Shown here: positions 52,546-61,482 of the stretch, in pieces
Layout: each line of letters starts with the position of its first letter
How positions within the stretch are numbered: the first letter of the stretch is position 1
DNA from: Woeseiaceae bacterium
GTDB taxonomy: Bacteria; Pseudomonadota; Gammaproteobacteria; Steroidobacterales; Woeseiaceae
Direction of reading: 5' to 3'
NCBI GenBank assembly: GCA_028279985.1
Contig: JANQMR010000015.1
Coordinates: 1 to 64,000 of the forward strand
Length of the DNA stretch: 64,000 nucleotides
Made by a program: the position numbers and the translations under genes
Notes under the pieces: model-generated
What the model saw: the letters and a program-made list of their open reading frames with translations, nothing else
Database searches by the model: none
Told to the model about the DNA's origin: nothing

Positions 52546-54352
52546 CTTTCATTTCCTGAGACCGGAATGGCTGTGGGCCGTGCCGCTGGCGGTGCTCGCG
52601 GCCTGGACGCTCGCGCGCCGTAGTCTGGGTCCCGGTAGCTGGGAACAGGTGGTCGATCCCGCGCTCGCCCCGCATGTATTGTCCGGCGCGGCCAACCGTC
52701 GCGGCGACGGGCGCTGGTGGTTATTGGGGGTGACCGGCGCCATCGCGGCCGTGGCGCTGGCGGGTCCGGCCTGGGAGCGTGTCGAACAACCCGTGTTTCG
52801 TTCGGACCAGGCCCTGGTCATCGCTCTCGACCTGTCGCGGTCGATGGACGCCCAGGACGTATCGCCGAGCCGCATGGCACGCGCGCGGCTGAAAATTCTC
52901 GACATCCTGGAGCGCCGGGCCGACGGCCAGACGGCGCTGATCGTCTATTCGGCCAATGCGTTCACCGTTACGCCGCTTACGACCGATACCGATACGATCG
53001 CCGCGTTGGTCAACAGCCTCAGCACCGACATCATGCCGAGTCGCGGCAGCTATCCGCTTGCCGCAATGACCAAAGGCCGGGACCTGCTCGACCAGGCCGG
53101 CGTCGGCGCCGGCGAGGTGCTGCTGGTCACCGACGGCGGCTCGTCACCGGCAGCCCAGCGGGTCGCCGGCGATCTCCGGGAACTCGGTTATCGCGTGTCG
53201 GTGCTTGGCGTCGGTACCGCGCAGGGTGCGCCGATTCCGAAGTCCACCGGCGGTTTCGTCACCGATCGGGCCGGCAGGATTGCCGTACCGCAACTCGAGG
53301 AGCGCTCGTTGCGGGCGCTGGCGGCTGCCGGCGGCGGCCGTTATGCGACCCTGACCGCCGACACCCGCGACCTCGATTACCTGTTGTCGGGTGAAGTCGG
53401 CGGTCGCGAGGCCGGCGACGAATCGCTGGCGACGGATCAATGGCGCGAAGAAGGGCCCTGGCTCGCGCTCTTGTTGTTGCCGCTTGCGGCGCTCGCGTTC
53501 AGGCGCGGATGGGTGCCGGTCGTCGCGCTCATGCTGTTCCCGTTTGCCGGGCAGGTCCATGCGTCGGTCTGGGACGATCTCTGGCAAACCAGGGACCAGC
53601 AGGCGCGACGGGCGCTCGAAGCCGGCGATGCGGCTGAAGCCGCCGCGCTGTTCGAGAATTCCGACTGGCAGGCGGTCGCGCGGTACCGCGCCGGCGACTA
53701 CGCGGAGAGCGCCGCGCGATTCGCCGAGCAGGGGGACACGCGTAATCTGTACAACCTCGGCAATGCGCTCGCGAGGCTCGGAGAACTCGAGTCCGCGATC
53801 GATGCTTACGAAACCGTGCTGGAGATGGAGCCCGACCACTCCGACGCCGCTTACAATCGCGATCTGTTGCGCCAGTTGCAGCAACGGCAGCAAGAACAAT
53901 CCGAGCAGCAGGGCCAGGGTGACGAGGAACAGTCCTCCGACCAGCAAGGCGGAGAGAATCAGGAATCGGCCGGTGACGCCGGACAGCAGGGCGAAGACGG
54001 CAGCTCGGCGTCGTCGAGCGAGAACGATGAGTCGTCGCAGCCGAATGAGCGGCAGTCGAGCGAGGAGGACCTCCAGGCGCTGCGGGAGGAGCTCGATCGC
54101 GCCGCCGAGGAAGCCGAGCGCGCCAATCAAGAGCTGACCGATCCGCAATACACCCCGCAATACACAGAAGAACAGCTCGAAGCGCTGCGCCGCGCGCAGG
54201 AGCAACAGCAGGCCATGGAGCAATGGCTGAGGCGCATTCCCAACGATCCGGGCGGCTTGTTGCGCCGCAAGTTCCGTTACCAGTATCAACGCATGGGCAA
54301 GGATCAGGACGGCAACAACCTGTGGCCTGACGACGAGGTGCAGCCGTGGTGA
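52535..54352 (+). CDS. BatB-BatC fusion: VWA plus TPR protein
   Basis: 605 aa. N-terminal helices frame a VWA domain with MIDAS DLSRSMDAQD (from residue 99) and VLLVTDGGSS. A helix pair near 310-345 (LALLLLPLAALAFR; WVPVVALMLFPFAGQVHA) ends the BatB-like part. The second half is BatC-like, with TPR-type helices (YNLGNALARLGELESAIDAYETVLEMEPDHSDAAYNRDLL). It is followed by a low-complexity Gln/Glu/Ser-rich segment (about 450-545) and a C-terminal helix with QWLRRIPNDPGGLLRRKF, a conserved end of BatC. BatB and BatC are separate genes in many bacteria; here they are one frame. The stop overlaps the batD start by 7 nt. Confidence 0.92.
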   Translation: MPADFHFLRPEWLWAVPLAVLAAWTLARRSLGPGSWEQVVDPALAPHVLSGAANRRGDGRWWLLGVTGAIAAVALAGPAWERVEQPVFRSDQALVIALDLSRSMDAQDVSPSRMARARLKILDILERRADGQTALIVYSANAFTVTPLTTDTDTIAALVNSLSTDIMPSRGSYPLAAMTKGRDLLDQAGVGAGEVLLVTDGGSSPAAQRVAGDLRELGYRVSVLGVGTAQGAPIPKSTGGFVTDRAGRIAVPQLEERSLRALAAAGGGRYATLTADTRDLDYLLSGEVGGREAGDESLATDQWREEGPWLALLLLPLAALAFRRGWVPVVALMLFPFAGQVHASVWDDLWQTRDQQARRALEAGDAAEAAALFENSDWQAVARYRAGDYAESAARFAEQGDTRNLYNLGNALARLGELESAIDAYETVLEMEPDHSDAAYNRDLLRQLQQRQQEQSEQQGQGDEEQSSDQQGGENQESAGDAGQQGEDGSSASSSENDESSQPNERQSSEEDLQALREELDRAAEEAERANQELTDPQYTPQYTEEQLEALRRAQEQQQAMEQWLRRIPNDPGGLLRRKFRYQYQRMGKDQDGNNLWPDDEVQPW

Positions 54353-56046
54353 TACCGGCGGTTCGACGGCGTCGCTACGCCTGCTTGTTGGCGGCCGTCA
54401 TTCTGCTGCCGGGCGCCGACGCGCTTGCCGCGGTCGCGGCGAAGCTCAGCCGTTCCAACGTCGAGCTCAACGAGTCGTTTACGCTCGAAATCGTCGCCGA
54501 TATGCAGGCCGTCTCCGGATCGCCCGATGTTTCGCCGCTGTACGCGGATTTCGACGTCGGTCAGAGCTTGCAGCAAGAAAACACGACGATCGTCAACGGA
54601 CAGATCAGCCGCACGCTGACCTGGAGTTACGCGCTGATGGCAAAGCGAACCGGACAGCTCGAGATACCGCCGATCACCGTCGGCAACGCACAAACCCGGC
54701 CGCTGACGATCGTCGTCAACGAACCCAGCGAGCTGCCGCCGGGCGAGGCCGATGTGTTCATCACCGCCGAGGTGGACCAGGAATACACCTACGTGCAGGC
54801 GCAGGTCCTGTACCGGATCAAGATCTATCGCGCCGTGCCGACCCGGCAGCCGGCCTTACGCGATCCGGGCTTCACAGGCGCCGAGGTACTGGTCGAAAAC
54901 GCCGGCGACGATCGCAGTTACGAGGCAATCCTGAACGGCCGGGCCTACAATGTCGTCGAGAGAACCTACGCCGTCTTTCCGCAGCAAAGCGGTGAAATCG
55001 CGATATCGCCCGCCCGCTTCGAGGCACGTGTGCTGCGCAACGGGCGAATCACCGGGCGCAAGGTCTTCGAGTCGGAGGCGCTCACAATCGATGTGCAGCC
55101 GATCCCGCCGCCGCCGGCCGAGTTTCCGGACGCGGTCTGGTTGCCTGCCCGCGATCTCGAGCTCAGTGAGGACTGGTCGCGCGATGTCGACGAGCTGACT
55201 GCGGGCGAGCCGATCACACGCAACCTGACGATCAGCGCGCTGGGCCAGCTCGAAACGCAGATCCCGCAAATCGATCCGCCCGAGGTTGCAGGCGTACGTA
55301 TCTATCCCGACAAACCCGAACTGTCGCGCCTCGTTCAGGCCGGCGGCATTCGCGGCCAGCGCAAGGATGAATATGCGCTGATCGGAGTGAGCGCGGGTAT
55401 CGTCGAGTTGCCCGAGATGGCCCTGCCCTGGTGGGATGTCTCCGCCGGCGAATGGCGCGTGGCGCGCCTGCCGGGCCGGATGTTCAGCATACTGGCGGCT
55501 TCCGATCCGGCGCCTGCTGAGCCCGTCACGAGGACGGTCGAGACCGAGCTCAGCGCGGAGCCGGGCACCCTGACGGTGTACTCCGGTTTCTGGCGTCGAG
55601 TCAGCGAGGCCCTGGCCGTGGCGTGGCTGCTCACAGTAGTCGCCTGGTGGTGGTCGTCGCGCCCGGCGCGCGACAGGCCGACCGCCAGGCGCCAGGAACC
55701 CGGGACGCCGCCGCACAAGCAACAAACGCAAGCCCTGAAGGCGGCGCGCAAGGCAGCGCTCGCCGGCGACCCCAAGACCCTCAGGCGTGCAATGCTGCAA
55801 TGGGCCGAGCTCGAATGGCCGGGCCGGGCGCCGCGCAGCATCGGCGCGCTCGCCACGCGCGTTTCCGCGCCCCTGGCCGACGAGCTCAGACGCCTGTCCA
55901 GCGCGAGTTACGGCCCCGGCGCCGCGGATTGGGACGGTCAGGGCCTGGCGAAAGCCTTGCGCTCGTTCTCGGTCGTCGATGCCGTCGACGTCGACAATAG
56001 CGGCCGCGCAGCGCAGCGCCTGCCGCCTTTGATGCCGTCGAGCTGA
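54346..56046 (+). CDS. BatD-like oxygen tolerance protein
   Basis: 566 aa. A signal peptide (LLAAVILLPGADALA) precedes repeated beta-sandwich domains typical of BatD: VAAKLSRSNVELNESFTLEIV, PLYADFDVGQSLQQENTTIVNGQ, SYALMAKRTGQLEIPPITV and QVLYRIKIYR. A C-terminal helix (ALAVAWLLTVVAWWW) and a basic cytoplasmic tail end the protein. It would form the periplasmic part of the Bat complex. Start GTG 54346 (or 54349) overlaps the previous stop. It closes the moxR-bat operon proper; a hydrolase gene follows after 35 nt. Confidence 0.9.
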   Translation: MVIPAVRRRRYACLLAAVILLPGADALAAVAAKLSRSNVELNESFTLEIVADMQAVSGSPDVSPLYADFDVGQSLQQENTTIVNGQISRTLTWSYALMAKRTGQLEIPPITVGNAQTRPLTIVVNEPSELPPGEADVFITAEVDQEYTYVQAQVLYRIKIYRAVPTRQPALRDPGFTGAEVLVENAGDDRSYEAILNGRAYNVVERTYAVFPQQSGEIAISPARFEARVLRNGRITGRKVFESEALTIDVQPIPPPPAEFPDAVWLPARDLELSEDWSRDVDELTAGEPITRNLTISALGQLETQIPQIDPPEVAGVRIYPDKPELSRLVQAGGIRGQRKDEYALIGVSAGIVELPEMALPWWDVSAGEWRVARLPGRMFSILAASDPAPAEPVTRTVETELSAEPGTLTVYSGFWRRVSEALAVAWLLTVVAWWWSSRPARDRPTARRQEPGTPPHKQQTQALKAARKAALAGDPKTLRRAMLQWAELEWPGRAPRSIGALATRVSAPLADELRRLSSASYGPGAADWDGQGLAKALRSFSVVDAVDVDNSGRAAQRLPPLMPSS

Positions 56047-56048
56047 GC

Positions 56049-56076
56049 AGCCGACGCGCCCTAGCCGACGCGCCCT
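56049..56076 (+). repeat. 14-bp tandem duplication AGCCGACGCGCCCT
   Basis: Two perfect adjacent copies (56049-56062, 56063-56076) start 2 nt after the batD stop and end 5 nt before the ATG of the hydrolase gene. They displace any ribosome binding site for that gene. Confidence 0.9.
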
Positions 56077-56081
56077 CGCCG

Positions 56082-56993
56082 ATGCCGCCGGTTCATACGC
56101 CGCTGATTCTTTACGTTCCCGGGCTGTTGCCCAAGCCCGAGCCGTCCTTGCACAAGGACGCGTTGTTCCGCTGTCTGATCGCGGGCGTCGAAAGGCAGGC
56201 GCCCGCGGTTGCGGCCTCGCTGCGCGAAACCGGGCGGAGCTTCGACATCGTCGCCTGGACCTACGATTTTTATCGACGGCATCGCGATATCGGGCTCGAC
56301 CGCGATGCCATCGAAGTCGTCATTACGCGGGCGGGAGCCACCGAAGCCGACATCGTCGAGGCGGCGTCGCCGACCCGCCGCGTGCTCCGCTCCCTGTATC
56401 GCGCGGGTAACCTGTTTCCGTTCCTGATTCCGCATCTCGCCAACGAACGGATCCAGCTACATCTCCGCGATCTCCGGCGGTATTCGGCCGACCGCAACGG
56501 CATCGCCGAACACGTACGCGAGATGCTCAAGGTCCCACTCAGGGCGGCCCGTGCCTCCGGCAGAAAGATTCTGTTGATCGGCCACAGCATGGGCTCGGTG
56601 ATCGCCTACGACAGCCTCTGGCAGTTGACACACGAATCCCGCGGCGACGTGGAAATCGACCTGTTCCTGACGATGGGGAGTCCCTTAGGCCAGAACTACG
56701 TGCGGCGGCACATACTCGGGCGGGACAGGCGGGGTGCGGCGCGTTATCCGGCGGGGATTCGCCGCTGGGTGAACCTGACCGCCGTCGGCGACATGACCGC
56801 GATCGACCCGAGGCTCGCACGCGACTTTGCCGAGATGACCGAGCTGGGCCTGGTACCGGCGATCGAGGACATCGAGGTGTTCAACTATTTCCGGCTGAAC
56901 GGGGAGCTCAACGTGCATGCGGAGTACGGTTATCTGGTGAACGACGTCACCGCCCGGGTCGTCGCGGACTGGTGGCGAGCGCAGGCGGGCTGA
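56082..56993 (+). CDS. Alpha/beta-hydrolase, lipase-like
   Basis: 303 aa. After IILYVPG-type first strand (LILYVPGLLPKPEPSLHKDALFRC) the nucleophile elbow is LLIGHSMGSVIAYDSLW (Ser169). LFLTMGSPLGQNYVRRHI follows, as in lipase/esterase-like alpha/beta hydrolases. The Asp and His of the triad are probably AVGDMTAIDP and the late NVHAEYGYL. No signal peptide, so probably cytoplasmic. Substrate unknown. It lies 35 nt after batD, and may be co-transcribed although no ribosome binding site is seen in the duplicated spacer. Confidence 0.82.
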   Translation: MPPVHTPLILYVPGLLPKPEPSLHKDALFRCLIAGVERQAPAVAASLRETGRSFDIVAWTYDFYRRHRDIGLDRDAIEVVITRAGATEADIVEAASPTRRVLRSLYRAGNLFPFLIPHLANERIQLHLRDLRRYSADRNGIAEHVREMLKVPLRAARASGRKILLIGHSMGSVIAYDSLWQLTHESRGDVEIDLFLTMGSPLGQNYVRRHILGRDRRGAARYPAGIRRWVNLTAVGDMTAIDPRLARDFAEMTELGLVPAIEDIEVFNYFRLNGELNVHAEYGYLVNDVTARVVADWWRAQAG

Positions 56994-57000
56994 AAGACTT

Positions 57001-57021
57001 GGGGGCTTCCGGAAAGCCCCC
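57001..57021. terminator. Hairpin between convergent genes
   Basis: GGGGGCTT (57001-57008) and AAGCCCCC (57014-57021) form an 8-bp stem with a 5-nt loop; only three T follow on the plus strand. Probably terminates the hydrolase transcript. Confidence 0.55.
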
Positions 57022-57025
57022 CTTT

Positions 57026-57052
57026 AGGATGGCCAGGATGGCTAGGACGGCT
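57026..57052. repeat. 9-bp tandem repeat AGGATGGCY (3 copies) at gene 3' end
   Basis: AGGATGGCC, AGGATGGCT and AGGACGGCT are adjacent. The third copy encodes the last residues of the minus-strand OmpA-domain protein and the second overlaps its stop. Confidence 0.8.
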
Positions 57053-58508
57053 CGAGATTCGGCTTGATCACGATGTCGATGCGGCGGTTCTTGTCCCGCC
57101 CCGACGCCGTTTCGTTACTGGCGACCGGGCGCGTCTCGCCATAGCCGGTGGCGATCAGGCGATAACTCGGGATGCGCATCGCGTTGATCATGTATTGCTG
57201 CACCGACTCGGCACGCTCCTGTGACAGCTTCTGATTGAAATCGTCGCCGCCGAAGGAATCGGTATGGCCTTCGATCGTGAGCTCGCTGCGCGGGAATACG
57301 TCGATGGCTTTCTCGACCTTGCCGAGCAGGCCGAAATTCGCCGGGTCGAGTTCGGATTCGCCGCTGTCGAAGCTCAGGCCGACGAGTCTCAGTATCACCG
57401 AGTCGCCCTGGCGGAACACACGCGCCTCTTCCGCGGTGAATATCTTCTCGACGCGTTCGAATTGTTCCTTGACGCGAGCCTGCGCCTCGAGGCGCTGGAT
57501 CAGTGCGGCGCGCTCCGCCGTCGCGCCGCCCAGCCGTTCGTCCAGGACCCTGAGCTCCTCTTCCATGTCCGCGAGCCTGACCTCGTTCTCCGACTGCTCC
57601 TGTTCGAGGCGTTGAATGTTTGCGCGCAAGGTATCGACATACGCGATGAGCTCGGCCGCCAGGCGTTCCGGTCCGTCCTGCATGTCGGGCACGATGTCGG
57701 CGGCGCCGGCGATCGCGGTGAGTGTCTGCTCCCATTCGAGCACGATCTCTTCCACCGTGACGTCGCGGTCGCGTTCCCGGCCGACGATCTCTGCCAGGTA
57801 AATGGCGTGCTTGGCCTCGTAATTCGCCCGTTTGGCCAGGCTGCGCGGCAGGTCCGTATCGTAGCGGTTCTCGTTGAGCTCCCGCTCGGCGTCGGCAAGC
57901 AGTTGCTTGGCCCTGCCGAGCGTGATCGGCGCGTAACGGCCGATGCGCATGCGTTCGGCGTCGGCAAGCAGCTCGCGCGTCTCGGTCAGATACTGCGCCT
58001 TGATCGCAAACAGTTCGGCATCGCGGTACAAGGCGGTCGCCTCGATGCCCCGGCGTTGGGCGAGCTTGAGGTCGCCTCGCTCGAGAATGCGGATCGTCTC
58101 GCCGAACTTGCGTTGCGCCTCCTGCCAGATCTCGGCCGATAGCTCGGGCGCCAGCGCGTTGGCGGCATCCTGGCGGCTTTTCATCACCTGGGCCAATGTC
58201 GTTGTCGCGAGTCCGGCGGCATCGGTCGCCGCCTCGAAGTGGCTCGTCGCCTCGCCGGCCTTGTCGCGGACGACGTCGATGTTGCGGCCTCGTTCCAGCG
58301 CCAACTCGGCGTCGCGATACTCCTTCATGCCGCGTTCGTAGCTGCGCGGCGCCAGCAGCGGGGCGTCGGCTTCGTCTGCCGCGGCCCTGGCGGCATCGGC
58401 CTCCCTGAAGAAAGTTTCTCTGAGCTCGTTCTGAGCACCGACCGGAGCGACAAGAAACAGCAGTGCGCCGAGGGCACACAGCACCGAATTCGTCGTTTTT
58501 GCGACCAT
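57042..58508 (-). CDS. OmpA-domain envelope protein with long coiled coil
   Basis: 488 aa with a signal peptide ending near GAQ (about residue 26). Residues 30-330 are almost entirely helical, including a DUF4398-like stretch and a coiled coil (about 285-350: RANIQRLEQEQSENEVRLADMEEELRVLDERL). Residues 370-485 are an OmpA C-terminal peptidoglycan-binding domain: LSFDSGESELDP, LTIEGHTDSFGGDDFNQKLSQERAESVQQYM, and GYGETRPVASNETASGRDKNRRIDIVI. It has no beta-barrel, so it is a soluble periplasmic or lipid-independent linker to the cell wall. Function is unknown. Confidence 0.88.
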   Translation of the reverse strand: MVAKTTNSVLCALGALLFLVAPVGAQNELRETFFREADAARAAADEADAPLLAPRSYERGMKEYRDAELALERGRNIDVVRDKAGEATSHFEAATDAAGLATTTLAQVMKSRQDAANALAPELSAEIWQEAQRKFGETIRILERGDLKLAQRRGIEATALYRDAELFAIKAQYLTETRELLADAERMRIGRYAPITLGRAKQLLADAERELNENRYDTDLPRSLAKRANYEAKHAIYLAEIVGRERDRDVTVEEIVLEWEQTLTAIAGAADIVPDMQDGPERLAAELIAYVDTLRANIQRLEQEQSENEVRLADMEEELRVLDERLGGATAERAALIQRLEAQARVKEQFERVEKIFTAEEARVFRQGDSVILRLVGLSFDSGESELDPANFGLLGKVEKAIDVFPRSELTIEGHTDSFGGDDFNQKLSQERAESVQQYMINAMRIPSYRLIATGYGETRPVASNETASGRDKNRRIDIVIKPNLEPS

Positions 58509-58793
58509 AGACGGGTCCCCGTTGTGTGTAGATCGGAGAACTGCCCGATATTACATATCCCACGCGGCAAAAACTGTGCATTGTGTCGCCTAAATGCCGC
58601 GGCTTTTTCGTATGGAACCTCGATTCCACGGAGCCGCGCCAGGCTTATGCAGAAGCTACCTGGTTTCCTTCCGGTGAAATCGTCGAACCATTCGGCGTGC
58701 CTTTTCACATCCGGCGGCCATGGCGGGCACGAACTCCGAATTTGTGCTGCACCTCACAGACGGGCCGGCCCCCGATGCGTAGTCTTATCCCGC

Positions 58794-58991
58794 ATGTCGG
58801 CCAAGTACTACACCCAGTTCGTATTGACGGACGCCCAGTATCGCGGTGGCAATGAATTCAGCGGTGTAGTCGAGCTCAGCCATCCGATGGAGGAGAACTC
58901 GGACAAACGGGACATCGAGGCGGTGTTGGCCAAGAATTTCGATCTGGCGAAGAGCGCGGTGAAGCTCGTGAGCTGGTCGCGACTGCACTGA
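58794..58991 (+). CDS. Small protein of unknown function (65 aa)
   Basis: The frame from ATG 58794 encodes 65 residues beginning MSAKYYTQFVLTDAQYRGG and ending KLVSWSRLH. It is well-formed in sequence (mixed charge, no low complexity) and is followed 33 nt later by a strong terminator, which supports a real transcript. The frame is open upstream for several hundred bases, but that part overlaps the OmpA-domain gene antisense. No family assigned. Confidence 0.65.
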   Translation: MSAKYYTQFVLTDAQYRGGNEFSGVVELSHPMEENSDKRDIEAVLAKNFDLAKSAVKLVSWSRLH

Positions 58992-59024
58992 ACATTCTGG
59001 ATCCGGTTAATTCCCCCCTGACTC

Positions 59025-59049
59025 TCCCGGCTTCGGCCGGGATTTTTTT
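59025..59049 (+). terminator. Intrinsic terminator (TTCG tetraloop)
   Basis: TCCCGGC / GCCGGGA 7-bp stem, TTCG loop (59032-59035), followed by seven T (59043-59049). Confidence 0.92.
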
Positions 59050-59069
59050 GCCTGAGGCGAACCGCGGCC

Positions 59070-59158
59070 GCCGAAGAGACAGGTCGGGGGATGTTTCATT
59101 CGCTCAAACGGCTTCGCAAACTCGCTCGGTGAAACATCCCCCGACCTGCCTCTTCGGC
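59070..59158. repeat. Near-perfect 29-bp inverted repeat
   Basis: The arms 59070-59098 and 59130-59158 are complementary at 28 of 29 positions (mismatch at the tenth base) and surround a 31-nt loop. The left arm starts GCCGAAGAG and contains GGTCGGGGGATGTTTCA. It lies between the terminator of the 65-aa gene and lipA. A MITE-like remnant, a structured RNA or a dispersed repeat are possible; target-site duplications were not evident. Confidence 0.9.
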
Positions 59159-59256
59159 TTCGAGCCCGTGTGCCGGGAATGGGACTCGTTGCGGCAAGTA
59201 TGAGACAATGACCAGTTCTACTTGCGCCTCAATTTTTTCCCGCATGTTTTCCCCGC

Positions 59257-60267
59257 ATGGCCAACAGTAAACAGTTCCGCGGCATTCCCATCGTCGAGAG
59301 CGGCAGTAAGTACCGAACCGATGCCGGCTTCTCCGCGATCAAAAACGGCGTCAAGCAACGCCGGGACAGCGAGCCCGTGGTCGCCGGACAGAAGCCGCGT
59401 TGGCTGAGGGCGAAGATGCCGTCCGGCCATGGTTATTCGGCGGTCAAGGGTATCGTCCGCGAGCATCGCCTGAGCACGGTGTGCGAGGAGTCGATGTGCC
59501 CGAACATCGGCGAATGTTGGAACGCCGGCACCGCGACGATCATGGTCATGGGTTCGGTCTGCACGCGCGCGTGCCGGTTCTGCGCCGTCGATACCGGCAA
59601 TCCGAAAGGCTGGCTCGATCCGGAAGAACCCGTCAACACGGGCAGGGCCGTGAGGCTCATGGGCTTGAGTTACGTCGTGATTACCTCGGTCGATCGCGAC
59701 GATCTGGCGGACGGCGGCGCGGGACACTACGCTGCCTGTGTGCGCGAGATCAAGCGCCTGAATCCCGGCACCGCGGTCGAGGCGCTGACGCCGGACTTCG
59801 ACGGCGTCACCGAACACGTCGCGACGGTCGTCGATTCCGGCCTGGAGGTCTTTGCCCAAAACGTCGAAACCGTGCGTCGTCTGACCCATCCGGTGCGCGA
59901 CCCCCGCGCCGGTTACGAGCAGACGCTGGGCGTGTTGGCGCATGCCAAAAAGCACCGCCCCGACGTGCTCACCAAGACCAGCCTGATGCTGGGTCTGGGT
60001 GAGCGCGACAACGAGATCATGCAGACGATGGACGACCTGCGTGACGCCGGCGTCGATATTCTCACCCTCGGCCAGTACCTGCGGCCGACGCCCAATCATC
60101 TGGCCGTGGAGCGTTTCGTCACACCCGACGAGTTCGACGCCTACCGCCGCGAAGGCCTGGACAAGGGTTTCGTCGAAGTCGTCGCCGGCCCGATGGTGCG
60201 TTCGAGTTATCGCGCCGAGCAGGTACTGCAAGGAAACAACGTCGGTCTCGCGGTCGGTTCGGATTAG
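59257..60267 (+). CDS. lipA: Lipoyl synthase
   Basis: 336 aa. A radical-SAM enzyme that inserts two sulfur atoms into the octanoyl group on lipoyl domains. The auxiliary cluster motif is [12 protein letters not shown] (C-x4-C-x5-C) and the radical-SAM motif CTRACRFC (C-x3-C-x2-C), both in place; the C-terminal RSSYRAEQV holds the conserved Ser ligand. lipB is not adjacent in the window. The ATG at 59257 lies close to a promoter-like GACAATG; no strong ribosome binding site. Co-directional with sohB (78-nt gap). Confidence 0.97.
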   Translation: MANSKQFRGIPIVESGSKYRTDAGFSAIKNGVKQRRDSEPVVAGQKPRWLRAKMPSGHGYSAVKGIVREHRLSTVCEESMCPNIGECWNAGTATIMVMGSVCTRACRFCAVDTGNPKGWLDPEEPVNTGRAVRLMGLSYVVITSVDRDDLADGGAGHYAACVREIKRLNPGTAVEALTPDFDGVTEHVATVVDSGLEVFAQNVETVRRLTHPVRDPRAGYEQTLGVLAHAKKHRPDVLTKTSLMLGLGERDNEIMQTMDDLRDAGVDILTLGQYLRPTPNHLAVERFVTPDEFDAYRREGLDKGFVEVVAGPMVRSSYRAEQVLQGNNVGLAVGSD

Positions 60268-60345
60268 GCGTTTCGATCCAATGCGAGTAATCCCCGCCGG
60301 GCCGACGAGCCCTTGCGTCCCCGAGCGTCCCCGAACGGATACGTC

Positions 60346-61362
60346 ATGACCGAATTCCTGGCCGAGTACGGCTTGTTCCTGTTGAAAGTCGCGACGGTCG
60401 TCGCGGCCGTTGTCGTCGTCATCGTCGTTGCGGCCGGCGCCGGCAGGAAGTCCGCCGTCGACGGTCTGGAGGTCGAGAGCCTGAACAAGAAGTACAGGAA
60501 GCTCGCCGGCGTCTTGCGCAAGGCCGTGCTGAAAAAAGAGGCGCAAAAAAAACAGGCCAAGGAAGAAAAACGTCATGCCAAGGCGGAGGCGAAAGCCGAC
60601 CCGCGGCCGCGAGGCTTCGTCATCGACTTCAAGGGTGACCTGAAGGCCAGCGGTGCAGCCTCGCTGCGCGAAGAGGTCAGCGCGATCCTCGACGTTGCAA
60701 GCCCCGAAGACCAGGTGATCCTGCGCCTGGAGAACCATGGCGGCATGGTGCACGAGCACGGTCTCGCCGCTTCGCAGTTGGCGCGTCTGAGAGACCGCGA
60801 GATACCGCTGGTCGTTTGTGTAGACAAAGTCGCCGCCAGCGGCGGTTATCTGATGGCTTGTGTCGCGAGCAGGATCCATGCCGCGCCGTTTGCGGTCCTG
60901 GGTTCGATCGGCGTGTTGGCGCAGATACCGAATTTCAATCGCCTGCTCGATCAGAAGGGAGTGGACTTCGAGCAGATCACGGCCGGCAAGTACAAACGGA
61001 CCGTGACGATGTTCGGCAGGAATACCGACGCGGATCGTACAAAACTTCGGGAAGAGCTCGAGGACGTACATGCTCTCTTCAAGTCCGCCGTCAGCCGTTA
61101 CCGGCCGGCGCTGGATCTCGAACGGGTCGCCACCGGCGAACACTGGTACGGTACGCGTGCGCTGGAGCTCGGGCTCGTGGACGAGATCGGCACCAGCGAC
61201 GAGCTTCTGACCGGGCTTGCCGCCGAGCGGGACCTGTTCCGGGTCAGTTACCGGATTCGCCAGCCGATCCAGAAGCGGCTGATGTCCCAGGTCGACGGCG
61301 CCTTGCAGCGCCTGGATGCTGCGCGTTGGCAACGGGACCTCGAGTCCCGGCTGCCGCGTTAG
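60346..61362 (+). CDS. sohB: SohB-type signal-peptide-peptidase-like protease
   Basis: 338 aa, from the ATG at 60346. An N-terminal membrane helix (LLKVATVVAAVVVVIVVAAGAG) is followed by a charged linker and the S49 protease fold. Catalytic Ser165 is in KVAASGGYLMACVA and Lys215 in ITAGKYKRTVTMF. The sequence order (RLENHGGMVHEHGLAASQLARLRD, VLGSIGVLAQIPNFNRLL) matches SohB. It would degrade peptides in the periplasm. The ribosome binding site is weak. Confidence 0.93.
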   Translation: MTEFLAEYGLFLLKVATVVAAVVVVIVVAAGAGRKSAVDGLEVESLNKKYRKLAGVLRKAVLKKEAQKKQAKEEKRHAKAEAKADPRPRGFVIDFKGDLKASGAASLREEVSAILDVASPEDQVILRLENHGGMVHEHGLAASQLARLRDREIPLVVCVDKVAASGGYLMACVASRIHAAPFAVLGSIGVLAQIPNFNRLLDQKGVDFEQITAGKYKRTVTMFGRNTDADRTKLREELEDVHALFKSAVSRYRPALDLERVATGEHWYGTRALELGLVDEIGTSDELLTGLAAERDLFRVSYRIRQPIQKRLMSQVDGALQRLDAARWQRDLESRLPR

Positions 61363-61424
61363 GGACCGGTAGCGCCGGGACGTACTGGAACCGCGACCGT
61401 CCTTGGGGGTCGAATCGAGAGGTA

Positions 61425-61450
61425 CCGATGGCGCTATCCGATGGCGCTAT
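61425..61450 (+). repeat. 13-bp tandem duplication CCGATGGCGCTAT
   Basis: Two perfect adjacent copies (61425-61437 and 61438-61450) upstream of the M48 gene. The second copy contains a false ATG in frame with that gene. Confidence 0.9.
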
Positions 61451-61482
61451 ACTGGGTGCCTGATCTGGAGGTGAGAATCGTC

